NCBI RefSeq assembly: GCF_019112525.1 | Contig: NZ_CP077800.1 | Coordinates: forward strand, 3,100,001-3,164,000 | Origin: Modestobacter sp. L9-4 | GTDB taxonomy: Bacteria; Actinomycetota; Actinomycetes; Mycobacteriales; Geodermatophilaceae | DNA length: 64,000 bases | Reading direction: 5' to 3' | In this document: positions 32,660 through 41,510 of the stretch, in pieces | Layout: each line of letters begins with the position of its first letter | Numbering within the stretch: position 1 is the stretch's first letter | Made by a program: the position numbers and the translations under genes | Notes under the pieces: model-generated | The model's input: only the letters and a program-made list of their open reading frames with translations | Database searches by the model: none | What the model was told of the DNA's origin: nothing

Positions 32660-33607
32660 ATGCCCGACACGACCCTGACGTACGAGACGGTGCCCTTCCG
32701 CCTCGACCGCGCCACGTACCCGGCGCTGGCGTCGATGACCGCCACGCTGCGGGACAGGCACCGGTTCGCCGCGGACATCGCCGACCGCTGCGCCGCCCTG
32801 TTCGGGGCTCGCTGGGCCGAGGAGTTCGAGGTCGTCGTCGACGCCCTCTTCCCCACGCCCGAGGCGGTGGCCGCTGCGGTCAAGGGGTACGCCGCCTTCG
32901 CGATGCAGTCCATGCGACTGCAGGCGGCGTTCGAGGTCGAGGGCCACTACCGGTCGAAGACCTACGACCAGGCGGCCAGCGAGGTGTACTTCAACGAGCA
33001 GCACATGATGCGTGAGTACCTGCCGGGCCTGCTGCTCTCGCACTTCCTCTGGCCGCACCACTACCGGCAGCTGCAGTTCTTCGAGACCGCCTTCGTGGAC
33101 GCCATGCGGGTGGCCGGCGCGTCCTCCTTCGTCGAGGTGGGGATCGGCACCGGCCTCTACTCGGGTCTCCTGCTGCGCAGGCTGCCCTGGGTGCGCGGGA
33201 CCGGGTACGACATCAGCCCGTCCTCCAAGCAGTTCACCGAGGACCAGGTCCGCGCGCTGGGCGTCGAGGACCGGTACGAGGTGCAGCTGCGCGACGTCAC
33301 CGCTCGTCCCGTCGAGCCCCGGGCCGACTGGCTGGTGTGCGTCGAGGTGCTGGAGCACCTGGAGGACCCCGTCGCCTTCCTGCGTGGCCTGCGCGCGTCG
33401 CTGGCCCCCGGGGGGAGGGCGTTCATCACGGCCGCGCTCAACGCCGCGCACGCCGACCACATCCACCTCTACCGCACCCCCGACGACGTGCTCGCCCAGC
33501 TCGTGGAGGCCGGTTTCACCCTGGAGCAGTCGTTCGTGGGTGCCGCCTACGCGCCCCGGGCGCCCGGCGTGCCGGTCCCCTCGGCCGCCGCGTTCATCGT
33601 CTACTAG
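32660..33607 (+). CDS. SAM-dependent methyltransferase
   Basis: This 315-residue protein has a helical N-terminal third (about 1-150) and a class I methyltransferase domain: motif I FVEVGIGTGLYSGLLLRRL, TGYDISPSSKQFTED, WLVCVEVLEHLEDPVAFLRGLRASLAPGGRAFIT. It starts the rightward arm of the island and diverges from the fdtA-like gene across 127 bases that should hold both promoters. The likely substrate is a sugar hydroxyl/amino group or the acyl group built by the arm; the sequence does not decide. The next gene follows after 4 bases. Confidence 0.82.
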   Translation: MPDTTLTYETVPFRLDRATYPALASMTATLRDRHRFAADIADRCAALFGARWAEEFEVVVDALFPTPEAVAAAVKGYAAFAMQSMRLQAAFEVEGHYRSKTYDQAASEVYFNEQHMMREYLPGLLLSHFLWPHHYRQLQFFETAFVDAMRVAGASSFVEVGIGTGLYSGLLLRRLPWVRGTGYDISPSSKQFTEDQVRALGVEDRYEVQLRDVTARPVEPRADWLVCVEVLEHLEDPVAFLRGLRASLAPGGRAFITAALNAAHADHIHLYRTPDDVLAQLVEAGFTLEQSFVGAAYAPRAPGVPVPSAAAFIVY

Positions 33608-33611
33608 ACGG

Positions 33612-34202
33612 ATGTCGCCAGCCGTGACCACCGACCCGGTGCTGCGAGGGGAGTTCGTGAACCTGCGCCCACTGCAGGTGGCAGATGCCGAGCTGACCTT
33701 CCGCTGGCGCAGTGCGGCCCGCGCGCGCTTCCTCAACGCAGGCGCCCAGACCGTCGAGCAGCAGGCGGACTGGATCGCCGCTCGCCCGGACTCGGAGCGC
33801 AACCACGTCATCGAGCTGGCCGACGGCCGCCCCGTCGGCATGCTGTCGCTGACCGGTGTGGACCCGGTCAACCGGCACGGCGAGCCCGGGCGCTTCCTGA
33901 TCGGCGACGAGGCCGCGGTGCGCGGCGTCCCGGCCGCGGTGGAGGCCATGAAGCTGCTCTACGGCCTGGCCTTCGACGAGCTCGGCCTGGTCCGGGTGCA
34001 CGGCATCGTCGCCGCCGGGAACACGCCGATGATCAGGTGGCAGAAGTTCCTGGGCATGCAGGTGGAGGGCCGTCTGCGCGACCACCTCTACCTCGACGGC
34101 CGGTTCCAGGACGCCGTCGCGCTGGGCCTGCTGGTGGCCGACTACCGGACGACGACCCTGCCGCGCATGAACGTGCTCATCCACGCAGCCCGCAGCCGAT
34201 GA
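33612..34202 (+). CDS. GNAT N-acyltransferase (RimL/PseH-like)
   Basis: This 196-residue GNAT-fold enzyme has VNLRPLQVADAELTFRWRSAARARFLN at the start, EFRFLIGDEAAVRG-like and LYGLAFDELGLVRVHGIVAAGNTPMIRWQKFLGMQVEGRLRDHLYLDGRFQDAV, the acetyl-CoA-binding and C-terminal features of the RimJ/RimL and PseH groups. PseH-type enzymes acylate amino groups of nucleotide sugars. It is coupled to the carrier protein by a 4-base overlap, so it may transfer the carrier-bound acyl group to the 3-amino sugar. Use of acetyl-CoA is the alternative. Confidence 0.82.
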   Translation: MSPAVTTDPVLRGEFVNLRPLQVADAELTFRWRSAARARFLNAGAQTVEQQADWIAARPDSERNHVIELADGRPVGMLSLTGVDPVNRHGEPGRFLIGDEAAVRGVPAAVEAMKLLYGLAFDELGLVRVHGIVAAGNTPMIRWQKFLGMQVEGRLRDHLYLDGRFQDAVALGLLVADYRTTTLPRMNVLIHAARSR

Positions 34203-34528
34203 CCGACTCCATGGAGGAGACGCCCGTGCTCGACCACGCCGCCGTCCAGGACATCGTCCTGCACGCACTCACCACCCTCAACGAGGAGCGCAGCCCGGAC
34301 GACGCGCTCGTCGTCAGCCCGCAGACCCGGCTCTTCGGCGCCGACGCGGAGCTGGACTCGCTGGCCCTCGTGTCGGTGATCGTCGACGTCGAGGAGGAGG
34401 TCTCCGCCGCTGCGGGCCGCCCCGTCAGCCTCACCGACGACCGCGCCATGAGCCGGGACGTCTCGCCCTACACCGACGTGGAGTCGCTGACCGCCTACGT
34501 GGTGGAGCTCCTGTCGGAACCGGCGTGA
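34199..34528 (+). CDS. Acyl carrier protein, island copy 1
   Basis: This 109-residue carrier protein has the phosphopantetheine site in LFGADAELDSLALVSVIVDVEEE (serine of DSL) and a helical C-terminus (YTDVESLTAYVVELL). ATG 34199 overlaps the previous stop. GTG 34226 (with GGAGGAGA ahead) would give a 100-residue form. It is coupled at both ends, to the GNAT and SDR genes. It should hold the growing acyl chain as a thioester. It differs strongly from copy 2 at 39925, suggesting two different cargoes. Confidence 0.85.
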   Translation: MTDSMEETPVLDHAAVQDIVLHALTTLNEERSPDDALVVSPQTRLFGADAELDSLALVSVIVDVEEEVSAAAGRPVSLTDDRAMSRDVSPYTDVESLTAYVVELLSEPA

Positions 34529-35247
34529 GCGGCACCGGCTCGACCTACGAGGGCAAGCTGACGCTGGTCACCGGCAGCCGGCGCGGCATCGGCCGCATGA
34601 TCAGCGAACACGTCCTGGCCCACGGCGGGCGCGTCGCGGGCTTCGCGCGCGGTGAGTCGACGATCGAGCACCCGGGGTACACCCACGTCCAGGTCGACGT
34701 CGCCGACCCCGCCTCGGTCCAGCGCGGCTTCGCGGAGCTGAAGAAGGTCACCGACGCGGTGCACATCGTGGTGAACAACGCCGCGGTGCTGACCTCGCAG
34801 TACTCGATGATCATGCCGCCGGCGGCCGCCGCGGCCATGGTCAACACCAACCTGCTGGGCGCCTTCATGGTCTCCCGCGAGGCGGCCAAGATGATGCGCC
34901 GCACCAAGTGGGGCCGGATCGTGAACATCAGCTCCATGGCCGTGGGCCTGGAGCCGATCGGGGACTCGATGTACGCCGCCTCCAAGGCGGGGCTCACGAC
35001 GATGGGCAACGTCATGGCCAAGGAGCTGGCGCCGCTCAACGTCACCGTGAACACCCTCGGCGTCAGCGCCATCGCCACCGACATGCTCGCCCAGCTGCCG
35101 CAGGACAAGATCGCCCAGGTCGTGGCGGGTCTCCCGCTGCCCCGCTACGCCGAGCCCGACGACGTGTTCAACGTGCTGGACTTCCTGGCCTCCGAGCGCA
35201 GCAGCTACGTCACCGCGCAGACCATCTACCTGGGCGGGGTGAACTGA
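34525..35247 (+). CDS. SDR-family 3-oxoacyl-ACP reductase-like oxidoreductase
   Basis: This 240-residue short-chain dehydrogenase has the cofactor motif TGSRRGIGR, VVNNAA, the catalytic Ser in NISSMAVG and YAASKAG (YxxxK). The pattern fits FabG-like enzymes that use NADPH, here probably reducing a 3-oxoacyl thioester on the neighbouring carrier protein. The C-terminus YVTAQTIYLGGVN is a FabG-like ending. GTG 34525 overlaps the carrier protein stop by 4 bases. Confidence 0.88.
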   Translation: MSGTGSTYEGKLTLVTGSRRGIGRMISEHVLAHGGRVAGFARGESTIEHPGYTHVQVDVADPASVQRGFAELKKVTDAVHIVVNNAAVLTSQYSMIMPPAAAAAMVNTNLLGAFMVSREAAKMMRRTKWGRIVNISSMAVGLEPIGDSMYAASKAGLTTMGNVMAKELAPLNVTVNTLGVSAIATDMLAQLPQDKIAQVVAGLPLPRYAEPDDVFNVLDFLASERSSYVTAQTIYLGGVN

Positions 35248-35248
35248 C

Positions 35249-35935
35249 GTGACGACCCCCGAGGCCACCGTCGTGGGGCACTGGGGTGGCGGCGCCGTCT
35301 GGCGGGTGACCAGCGGTGCGTTCCCCTCCAACGCCTGGTTCGCCGAGGCCGACGTCCCCGGCGGCGGGGTGCTGGTGGACCCAGGGCTGGACGGCCCGGC
35401 CATCGACGCCGCGCTCTCGGCGCACGGCTTGCGGCCGCACCAGGTGTTCTGCACCCACGGGCACTTCGACCACACCGCCGGCGCCTCGTGGTTCCAGACG
35501 CGCTACGGCTGCGAGGTCCTCCTGCACGAGGCGGACGCCCGCACGATGCGCGGCTCCAACTTCCTGCTGATGGCGCTGCGGATCCCGCAGCGGGTCACGC
35601 TGGCCGACGTCACCCTCGTCGCCGACGACGCGTGCATCGACGTCGCCGGGCACCCGTTGCGCTTCCGCCCGGCACCGGGTCACACCCCGGGGTCCTGCGT
35701 TCTCGAACTGGGCTCGGCCTGGTTCACCGGCGACACGCTGTACCGCCACGGCCTGGGCCTGTCCCAGCTCCCCGGCGCCGACGAGCAGCTGCTGCGCGCC
35801 ACGCTCCTGGACCTGTGGCCCGGGCTCACCGCTGACCGCACGGTGTACCCGGGGCACGGCGACCCGGGTGACGGCGAGGCCGTCCGGACCGGCAACCACG
35901 CGCTCGCCGGCTTCCTCGGGCTGGTCGCCCCGTGA
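35249..35935 (+). CDS. Metallo-beta-lactamase-fold hydrolase
   Basis: This 228-residue MBL-fold protein has CTHGHFDHTAGASWF (HxHxDH metal site), then RPAPGHTPGSCVLELGSAWFTGDTLYRHGLG and VYPGHGDPG, so the metal ligands are complete. It resembles glyoxalase II-type thioester hydrolases. In this operon the sensible job is to hydrolyse a CoA or carrier thioester, either as editing or to release an intermediate. It is coupled to the KAS III gene by a 4-base overlap. Confidence 0.83.
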   Translation: MTTPEATVVGHWGGGAVWRVTSGAFPSNAWFAEADVPGGGVLVDPGLDGPAIDAALSAHGLRPHQVFCTHGHFDHTAGASWFQTRYGCEVLLHEADARTMRGSNFLLMALRIPQRVTLADVTLVADDACIDVAGHPLRFRPAPGHTPGSCVLELGSAWFTGDTLYRHGLGLSQLPGADEQLLRATLLDLWPGLTADRTVYPGHGDPGDGEAVRTGNHALAGFLGLVAP

Positions 35936-36957
35936 CCGCCGCGACCTCCGCCGCGGTCACCATCACCGGCGTCGGGCACGCACTGCCCACCGGGGTCGAG
36001 GACAACGAGACGCTCTGCCGGTCCCTGGACGTGACGCCGGAGTGGATCGTGGAGAAGACCGGGATCGAGCAGCGGTACATCGCCGGCCCCGACGAGACCG
36101 CCTCCTCCCTGTCGGTGGCCGCGGCACAGCGCGCCCTGGCGATGGCCGGCATCGACGCGGACGAGCTGGACCTGATCGTCGCCTGCACGTTCTCCGGTGA
36201 CTACGTCTTCCCACCGCTGTCGGCGAAGGTGCAGCGGGAGTTGCAGGCCGGGGAGGCACAGGTCCTCGACGTCCAGGCCAACTGCACCGGCTTCGTCACC
36301 GGCCTCACCGTGGCCTCCGACCGGATGCGGGTGGACCCCACCGTCCGCAACGCGCTGGTCATCGGGGTGGAGCTCAACTCCCGCTACGTCGACCGCAGCG
36401 ACGTCAACGTCGCCGTCTACCTGGGGGACGGCGCGGGTGCCGCGGTGCTCAGCCGGTCCGCGGACCCGGCCTCGGGGATCCAGGCCTCTGCCTTCCACAC
36501 CGACAGCTCGAACTACGAGGCGGTGCGGATGCGCGGTGGCGGGTCCAGCTTCCGCTCCGCGGGCCGCGCGTACGACCCCGCGGTCGACATGATGGAGATG
36601 AACGGCATCGCCACCTGGAAGCAGGCCATCACCAACCTGCCCAAGGTGGTCCGCAGGGCGTGCGCCAAGAGCGGCGTCGAGCTCGCCGACGTGGACTTCC
36701 TGCTGTTCCACCAGGCCAACCTGCGCATGATCGAGTACGTCGTCCGCAAGCTCGGCTTCGACCTGTCGAAGACGTTCACCAACGTCGCCCGGGTCGGCAA
36801 CACCGGCGCGGCCTCGCTGGCGATCGCGATGAGCGAGGCCGTCGAGCGCGGCCTGCTCAAGAACGGCGACACGGTGGTGCTGGCCGCCGTCGGCGCCGGC
36901 TTCAACTTCGGCGCCTCGGTGTGGCGCTGGCAGCTGCCCGCCTCGGGAGGGGTCTGA
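35932..36957 (+). CDS. Beta-ketoacyl-ACP synthase III (FabH-like)
   Basis: This 341-residue thiolase-fold enzyme has the full triad: Cys118 in VQANCTGF, His260 in FHQANLRM and Asn290 in GNTGAASL. It also has WIVEKTGIEQRYIA near the start. KAS III enzymes start chains by joining an acyl-CoA to malonyl-ACP. Its place among a carrier protein, an SDR and a MaoC domain points to a short dedicated acyl pathway rather than bulk fatty-acid synthesis. The start overlaps the MBL gene. Confidence 0.92.
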   Translation: MTAATSAAVTITGVGHALPTGVEDNETLCRSLDVTPEWIVEKTGIEQRYIAGPDETASSLSVAAAQRALAMAGIDADELDLIVACTFSGDYVFPPLSAKVQRELQAGEAQVLDVQANCTGFVTGLTVASDRMRVDPTVRNALVIGVELNSRYVDRSDVNVAVYLGDGAGAAVLSRSADPASGIQASAFHTDSSNYEAVRMRGGGSSFRSAGRAYDPAVDMMEMNGIATWKQAITNLPKVVRRACAKSGVELADVDFLLFHQANLRMIEYVVRKLGFDLSKTFTNVARVGNTGAASLAIAMSEAVERGLLKNGDTVVLAAVGAGFNFGASVWRWQLPASGGV

Positions 36958-36958
36958 C

Positions 36959-38151
36959 GTGTTCACCGACTACCAGGCGATCAGCGTGGGCGACACCCGC
37001 TCGCTGGTCCGCACGATCACCGAGGCCGACGTCCGCCGCTTCGTGGACATGACCGGCGACGACAACCCGTTGCACGTCGACCCCGCCTACGCGGAGACGA
37101 CCGCGTTCAAGGACGTCGTCGTGCACGGGATGCTCGGGGCCTCCTTCCTCTCCACGGTCATCGGCACGCAGCTGCCCGGCCCGGGCGCGCTGTGGATCTC
37201 CCAGAACACCGAGTTCCTGCTCCCGGTCCGGCTGGGTGACGAGCTCACCGTCAGCGTCACCGTGGCCGCCAAGCACGACCGCGAGCGACTGCTCGACCTC
37301 GACACCCGGATCGTCAACCAGAACCGTCAACTGGTGCTCAGCGGCCAGGGCCGGGTCAAGGTGCTCAGCCCGCCGCAGCCGGTGGCCGAGTCCGCACCGG
37401 ACGACCGGCCACGCGTCGCCGTCGTCACCGGCGGTGCCGGCGGCATCGGCCGGGCGGTCTGCCGCCGGCTGGCCGCCGACGGCCACCACGTCGTCGTCAA
37501 CTACCACCACCGCGCCGACCGCGCGGCCGACCTGGCCGCCGAGATCACCGCCGGGGAGCGGTGCGGGCGATCGCCGTGCAGGCCGACGTCGGCACCGACG
37601 CCGGGGCGCAGGCCCTGCACCGCGCGGCCGTCGGTGAGTTCGGCGCTGTCGGGGTGCTGGTGAACAACGCCTCGCCGCGGATCAACCCCAAGCCGCTGGC
37701 CGACCTGGAGTGGGCCGACGTCCAGGCCCAGCTCGACGTCCAGGTGCGCGGCGCGCTCACGATGACCCGCGCGGTGGCCCCGGGCATGGGCGAGCGCGGC
37801 TGGGGCCGGATCGTGAACATCACCTCCCAGGTCACCGAGGGCCCGCCGTCGGTGACCTGGACCGGCTACGCGATGGCCAAGGGCGCGCTGGCCGTCTTCT
37901 CCCGCTACATGGCCGCCGAGCTGGGCCCACGCGGCATCACCGTGAACTGCGTGGCCCCTGGCATGACCGAGACCGCGCTGATCGGCGACATCTCGGAGAA
38001 GGCGCAGCTGATGGCCGCCCGGCAGACGCCGCTGCGCCGGCTGGCCACGCCGGACGACGTGGCGGCGGCGGTCGCCTGGCTGGTCTCCGACGCCGCGGGC
38101 TTCGTCACCGGCGACACCCTCGCCGTCAACGGTGGGGCGGCGATGCGGTGA
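36959..38151 (+). pseudogene. MaoC dehydratase/hydratase - SDR fusion, broken by a frameshift
   Basis: The first frame (36959-37663) holds a MaoC hot-dog domain (FVDMTGDDNPLHVDPAYAE, VVVHGMLGASFLSTVIG; about 1-135), then the start of an SDR (VAVVTGGAGGIGRAVC). It loses homology after about residue 200. The homology resumes in another frame (from 37561 to 38151) with AIAVQADVGTDAG, VLVNNASPR, ITSQV and YAMAKGA, ending VTGDTLAVNGGAAMR. One added G in the GGGG run at 37553-37556 would restore a single protein of about 397 residues. It would hydrate/dehydrate and reduce an acyl-ACP intermediate. This is either a sequencing error or a true recent mutation. Confidence 0.8.
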
Positions 38152-39932
38152 CCGCCCCCGTCGACCCCCGGGCCGTGCTCGCGGCGCCGGGGAGCACGCT
38201 CTCGGCGGTCATCGGGGCCGTCGAGGCGCTGGAGCAGCAGCCGCAGGAGCGGACCGTGCGCGTCGGGGTCTCCTCGGCGGTCACCGCCGACCTGCTGGGC
38301 ACCTACCTGCGCCGGCACGGGCTGCTGGCCGGCACCGCGGTGCAGGTGGTGGCCGGCAACCACGACGACCCGATCGGCGACGTCGAGCGGTTCCGGCGCG
38401 ACGGGGTCGAGCACATGGTGCTGCTGCCCTTCTTCGACGCGCTGCTGCCCGCCTTCGAGGCGCAGCTGCCCGGGCTGGCCCCGGCTGCGGTCGACGCCCT
38501 GGAGGCCGGCGTCCGCACCCGCTACCGGCTCGCCCTGGAGGCGGCCCGCGAGCTTCGCTCGGTCCACCTCGTCACCTTCCACCGGATGGGCAGCCCGCTG
38601 GACCCCGCCGGCGGGGACGTCGTCGACGTCGTCCTGGCCCGGTTCGACGCTGCGCTCCGCGAGGAGGCGGCCGCCTTCCCCAACACCCGACTGGTCGACG
38701 GCGAGGACGTGGTGCGCACGGTGGGCCGCGACGCGGCCTTCGACCTGCGCTTCTGGTTCCGCGGCCGGGCCCCCTACACCGGCGCCTTCCTCGACGAGCT
38801 GGCCCGCCGGGTCACCGTCGCCGCCCGCGGGTTCGGCGCCCCCTTCCGCAAGGTCCTGGCGCTGGACTGCGACAACACGCTGTGGGGCGGCGTCGTCGGC
38901 GAGGACGGGGTCACCGGCCTCGCGCTGGGCCCGCACGACTCCCCGGGCAACGTCTTCTGGCAGGTCCAGCACGAGATCGCCGCGCTGCGGCGCGCCGGGG
39001 TGCTGCTGTGCCTGGTCAGCAAGAACAACCCGTCCGACGTGGACGAGGTCTTCCGCGACCACCCCGGCATGGTGCTCACCGACGCCGATGTCGTGAGCCG
39101 GAAGGTCGACTGGTCGGACAAGCCGGCCAACGTGCGCGCGCTGGCCGACGAGCTGGGCCTCGGGCTGGACAGCTTCGTCTTCCTCGACGACTCCTCCTTC
39201 GAGTGCGAGGCGATGCGCCAGCAGCTGCCGATGGTGACCACCGTGCAGGTGCCGGCCCGGCTGTCGGACTACCCGCGGGTCATCCGCTCGGTCGGCGAGC
39301 TGTTCCTGGCCGGCGGCGTGACGGCGGAGAGCCAGGACAAGACGGAGCAGTACCGGCAGCGCGCCCGTGCCCAGCAGTTGCAGGCGACGGCGGTCGACCA
39401 GCAGGCCTACCTGGCCTCGCTGCAGCTGACGGTGCAGGTGCGCCGGGACGTCGTCGCGGACGCGGCGCGGGTGGCCGAGCTGTCGCAGAAGTCCAACCAG
39501 TTCAACCTCACCACCCGCCGCTACGGCGTCGCCGACGTCGAGCGCCTGATGGCCGACCCCGCCCACACCGTCCACGCGCTGGTGGTGGGCGACGTGTTCG
39601 GCTCGGCCGGGCTCACCGGCGCGGTGGTCGTCCGCCGGGACGGCGCCACGGCCCACGTGGAGGCCTTCTTCCTCAGCTGCCGGGTGCTCGGTCGCGGCGT
39701 GGAGACCGCGGTGTGGCCGCAGGTGGTCGCCGACGCGGTGGCCGGGGGCTGCCACGAGCTGTGCGCCGAGTACCTCCCCAGCGCCAAGAACGCCCAGGTG
39801 GCCGACTTCTACGATCGCCTCGGGTTCACCCGCACCGCTGCGGCGGAGGACGGGTCCCGCTCCTACCGCATCGCGACGGACGACTTCCGTACCCCACCCC
39901 CTGCCTGGATCGAGATGAGCTCCCTTGGATGA
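38148..39932 (+). CDS. FkbH-type HAD protein (HAD plus GNAT-like domain)
   Basis: This 594-residue protein has an N-terminal region of about 230 residues, then a HAD domain (LALDCDNTLWGGVVGEDG near 238-255, LCLVSKNNPSDVDEVF, FVFLDDSSFECEAMRQQLP). A C-terminal GNAT-like domain follows (SQKSNQFNLTTRRYGVADVERL, FFLSCRVLGRGVE, KNAQVADFYDRLGF). FkbH/OzmB-type proteins take glyceryl units from 1,3-bisphosphoglycerate and load them on carrier proteins. A carrier protein gene overlaps its 3' end, consistent with that role. GTG 38148 overlaps the previous stop by 3-4 bases. Confidence 0.87.
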   Translation: MTAPVDPRAVLAAPGSTLSAVIGAVEALEQQPQERTVRVGVSSAVTADLLGTYLRRHGLLAGTAVQVVAGNHDDPIGDVERFRRDGVEHMVLLPFFDALLPAFEAQLPGLAPAAVDALEAGVRTRYRLALEAARELRSVHLVTFHRMGSPLDPAGGDVVDVVLARFDAALREEAAAFPNTRLVDGEDVVRTVGRDAAFDLRFWFRGRAPYTGAFLDELARRVTVAARGFGAPFRKVLALDCDNTLWGGVVGEDGVTGLALGPHDSPGNVFWQVQHEIAALRRAGVLLCLVSKNNPSDVDEVFRDHPGMVLTDADVVSRKVDWSDKPANVRALADELGLGLDSFVFLDDSSFECEAMRQQLPMVTTVQVPARLSDYPRVIRSVGELFLAGGVTAESQDKTEQYRQRARAQQLQATAVDQQAYLASLQLTVQVRRDVVADAARVAELSQKSNQFNLTTRRYGVADVERLMADPAHTVHALVVGDVFGSAGLTGAVVVRRDGATAHVEAFFLSCRVLGRGVETAVWPQVVADAVAGGCHELCAEYLPSAKNAQVADFYDRLGFTRTAAAEDGSRSYRIATDDFRTPPPAWIEMSSLG

Positions 39933-40158
39933 CGACGCCCTGCGCCAGGTCATGGCCACGGTCCTCCGCGTGCCCGCCGACAGCATCGGCCCCGACAGCA
40001 GCATGGACACCGTGCCCGGCTGGGACTCCCTGCGGCACCTGACGCTGGTGCTGGCCCTGGAGGACGAGTTCGGCGTCCAGATCCCCGACGAGGAGGCCGG
40101 CTCCATCACCTCCTACCCGCTGATCCGGCTGGTGCTCACCGAGCTCCTCGACGCGTGA
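39925..40158 (+). CDS. Acyl carrier protein, island copy 2
   Basis: This 77-residue carrier protein contains DTVPGWDSLRHLTLVLALEDEFGVQIPDEEA, with the phosphopantetheine serine in WDSL. It overlaps the FkbH-like gene by 8 bases and must start at the TTG at 39925, since no ATG or GTG is available in frame nearby. It is probably the partner of the FkbH-like protein or of the AMP-dependent ligase that follows 10 bases later. Confidence 0.87.
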   Translation: MDDDALRQVMATVLRVPADSIGPDSSMDTVPGWDSLRHLTLVLALEDEFGVQIPDEEAGSITSYPLIRLVLTELLDA

Positions 40159-40168
40159 GGTCCGTGGC

Positions 40169-41509
40169 ATGGACTGGCTGACCGAGCGCTTCGCCGGGGC
40201 ACCCGAGCGCACGGCGTTCGTGCACGAGGGCCGGTCGGTGGGCTACGGCGAGGTCGTCGCGACCGTCGACGAGCTCACCGACCGGCTGGCCCGGGCCGGC
40301 GTGGCCGCCGGCGACACCGTGGTGGTGGCCGGCGACTACTCACCCGAGGTCTTCTGCCTGATCCTGGCGCTGGCCCGGCTCCGGTGCGTCGTCGTCCCGC
40401 TGACCCGGTCCTCGGTGGTCGAGGAGTCGGTGGCCCTGGGGGTGTCCGGCTGCGACTGGTACGTCTCCGCCGGCGACGACGGCCAGATCGCCGCCATCGA
40501 CCACCGCGGGCAGTCGAGCGACAACGCGCTGCTGACCGAGTTCCGCGCCCGGCGGTCGCCGGGGCTGGTGCTGTTCTCCTCCGGGTCCTCCGGGGCGCCC
40601 AAGGGGATGCTGCACGACCTGGAGCGGGTGGCGGAGAAGTTCCGCCGGCAGCGCACCGCGGTGGTCGCCATCCCGTTCCTGATGCTGGACCACTTCGGCG
40701 GCATCAACACGCTGCTGGCCATCACCGCCAGCCTCGGCACCGTCGTGACGGTGGCCGACCGCTCGGTCAGCTCGATCTGCGCCGCCATCGCCCGGCACCG
40801 GGTGCAGCTGCTGCCGGCGACCCCGTCGTTCCTGACGCTGCTCATGGCCTCGAACGCGCACCGCGAGCACGACCTGTCCTCGTTGACCCGGATCACCTAC
40901 GGCACCGAGGTGATGCCGCAGACGACGCTGGACCGGGTGCGCGCCGCCTTCCCCGGCGTCGTCCTGCAGCAGACCTACGGGCTCAGCGAGGTCGGCGTGC
41001 TGCGCTCGGAGTCGCGCCCCGACGGGTCGCTGTGGATGCGCATCGGCGGTGAGGGCTTCCGCACCCGCGTCGTCGACGAGGTGCTGTGGATCAAGTCGGA
41101 CTACGCGATGGTGGGCTACCTCAACGCGCCCTCGGAGTTCGACGCCGACGGCTGGTTCAACACCCACGACGAGGTCGAGGTGGACGGGGAGTGGTTCCGC
41201 GTCCTGGGCCGGGTGACCGACCTGATCAACGTCGGGGGCCAGAAGGTCTACCCGGCGGAGGTGGAGGGCGTGGTCCTCGACGTCGACAACGTCTCCGACG
41301 TGGCCGTCCACGGGGAGCGGCACGCCCTGCTGGGCCAGATCGTGGTGGCCACCGTCGTGCTGGACCGCCCCGAGCCGGTGGCCGACGTGAAGAAGCGGGT
41401 GCGGCAGGCCTGCGCCGCGCAGCTGGCCGCCTTCAAGGTGCCGGTCAAGGTGGTGCTGACCGACGGGCCCCTGCACAGCTCGCGGCAGAAGAAGATCCGC
41501 CGGGCCTGA
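40169..41509 (+). CDS. AMP-dependent acyl-ACP/CoA ligase
   Basis: This 446-residue adenylate-forming enzyme has the P-loop-like FSSGSSGAPKGMLHD, the LQQTYGLSEVGVL motif, YLNAPSEFDADGWFNTHDEVE and the hinge region VLGRVTDLINVGGQKVYPAEVE, with C-terminal catalytic lysine region HSSRQKKIRRA. It is shorter than most (500 or more residues) because the N-terminal part is trimmed. It should activate a carboxylic acid with ATP and load it onto a carrier protein. It is the last gene of the rightward arm, followed by a terminator. Confidence 0.87.
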   Translation: MDWLTERFAGAPERTAFVHEGRSVGYGEVVATVDELTDRLARAGVAAGDTVVVAGDYSPEVFCLILALARLRCVVVPLTRSSVVEESVALGVSGCDWYVSAGDDGQIAAIDHRGQSSDNALLTEFRARRSPGLVLFSSGSSGAPKGMLHDLERVAEKFRRQRTAVVAIPFLMLDHFGGINTLLAITASLGTVVTVADRSVSSICAAIARHRVQLLPATPSFLTLLMASNAHREHDLSSLTRITYGTEVMPQTTLDRVRAAFPGVVLQQTYGLSEVGVLRSESRPDGSLWMRIGGEGFRTRVVDEVLWIKSDYAMVGYLNAPSEFDADGWFNTHDEVEVDGEWFRVLGRVTDLINVGGQKVYPAEVEGVVLDVDNVSDVAVHGERHALLGQIVVATVVLDRPEPVADVKKRVRQACAAQLAAFKVPVKVVLTDGPLHSSRQKKIRRA

Positions 41510-41510
41510 G

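Noticed and set aside
37561-38151. A separate 196-residue SDR starting at GTG 37561
   Set aside because: It lacks the nucleotide-binding glycine motif, which is present in the other frame just upstream. A frameshifted fusion explains both pieces better.
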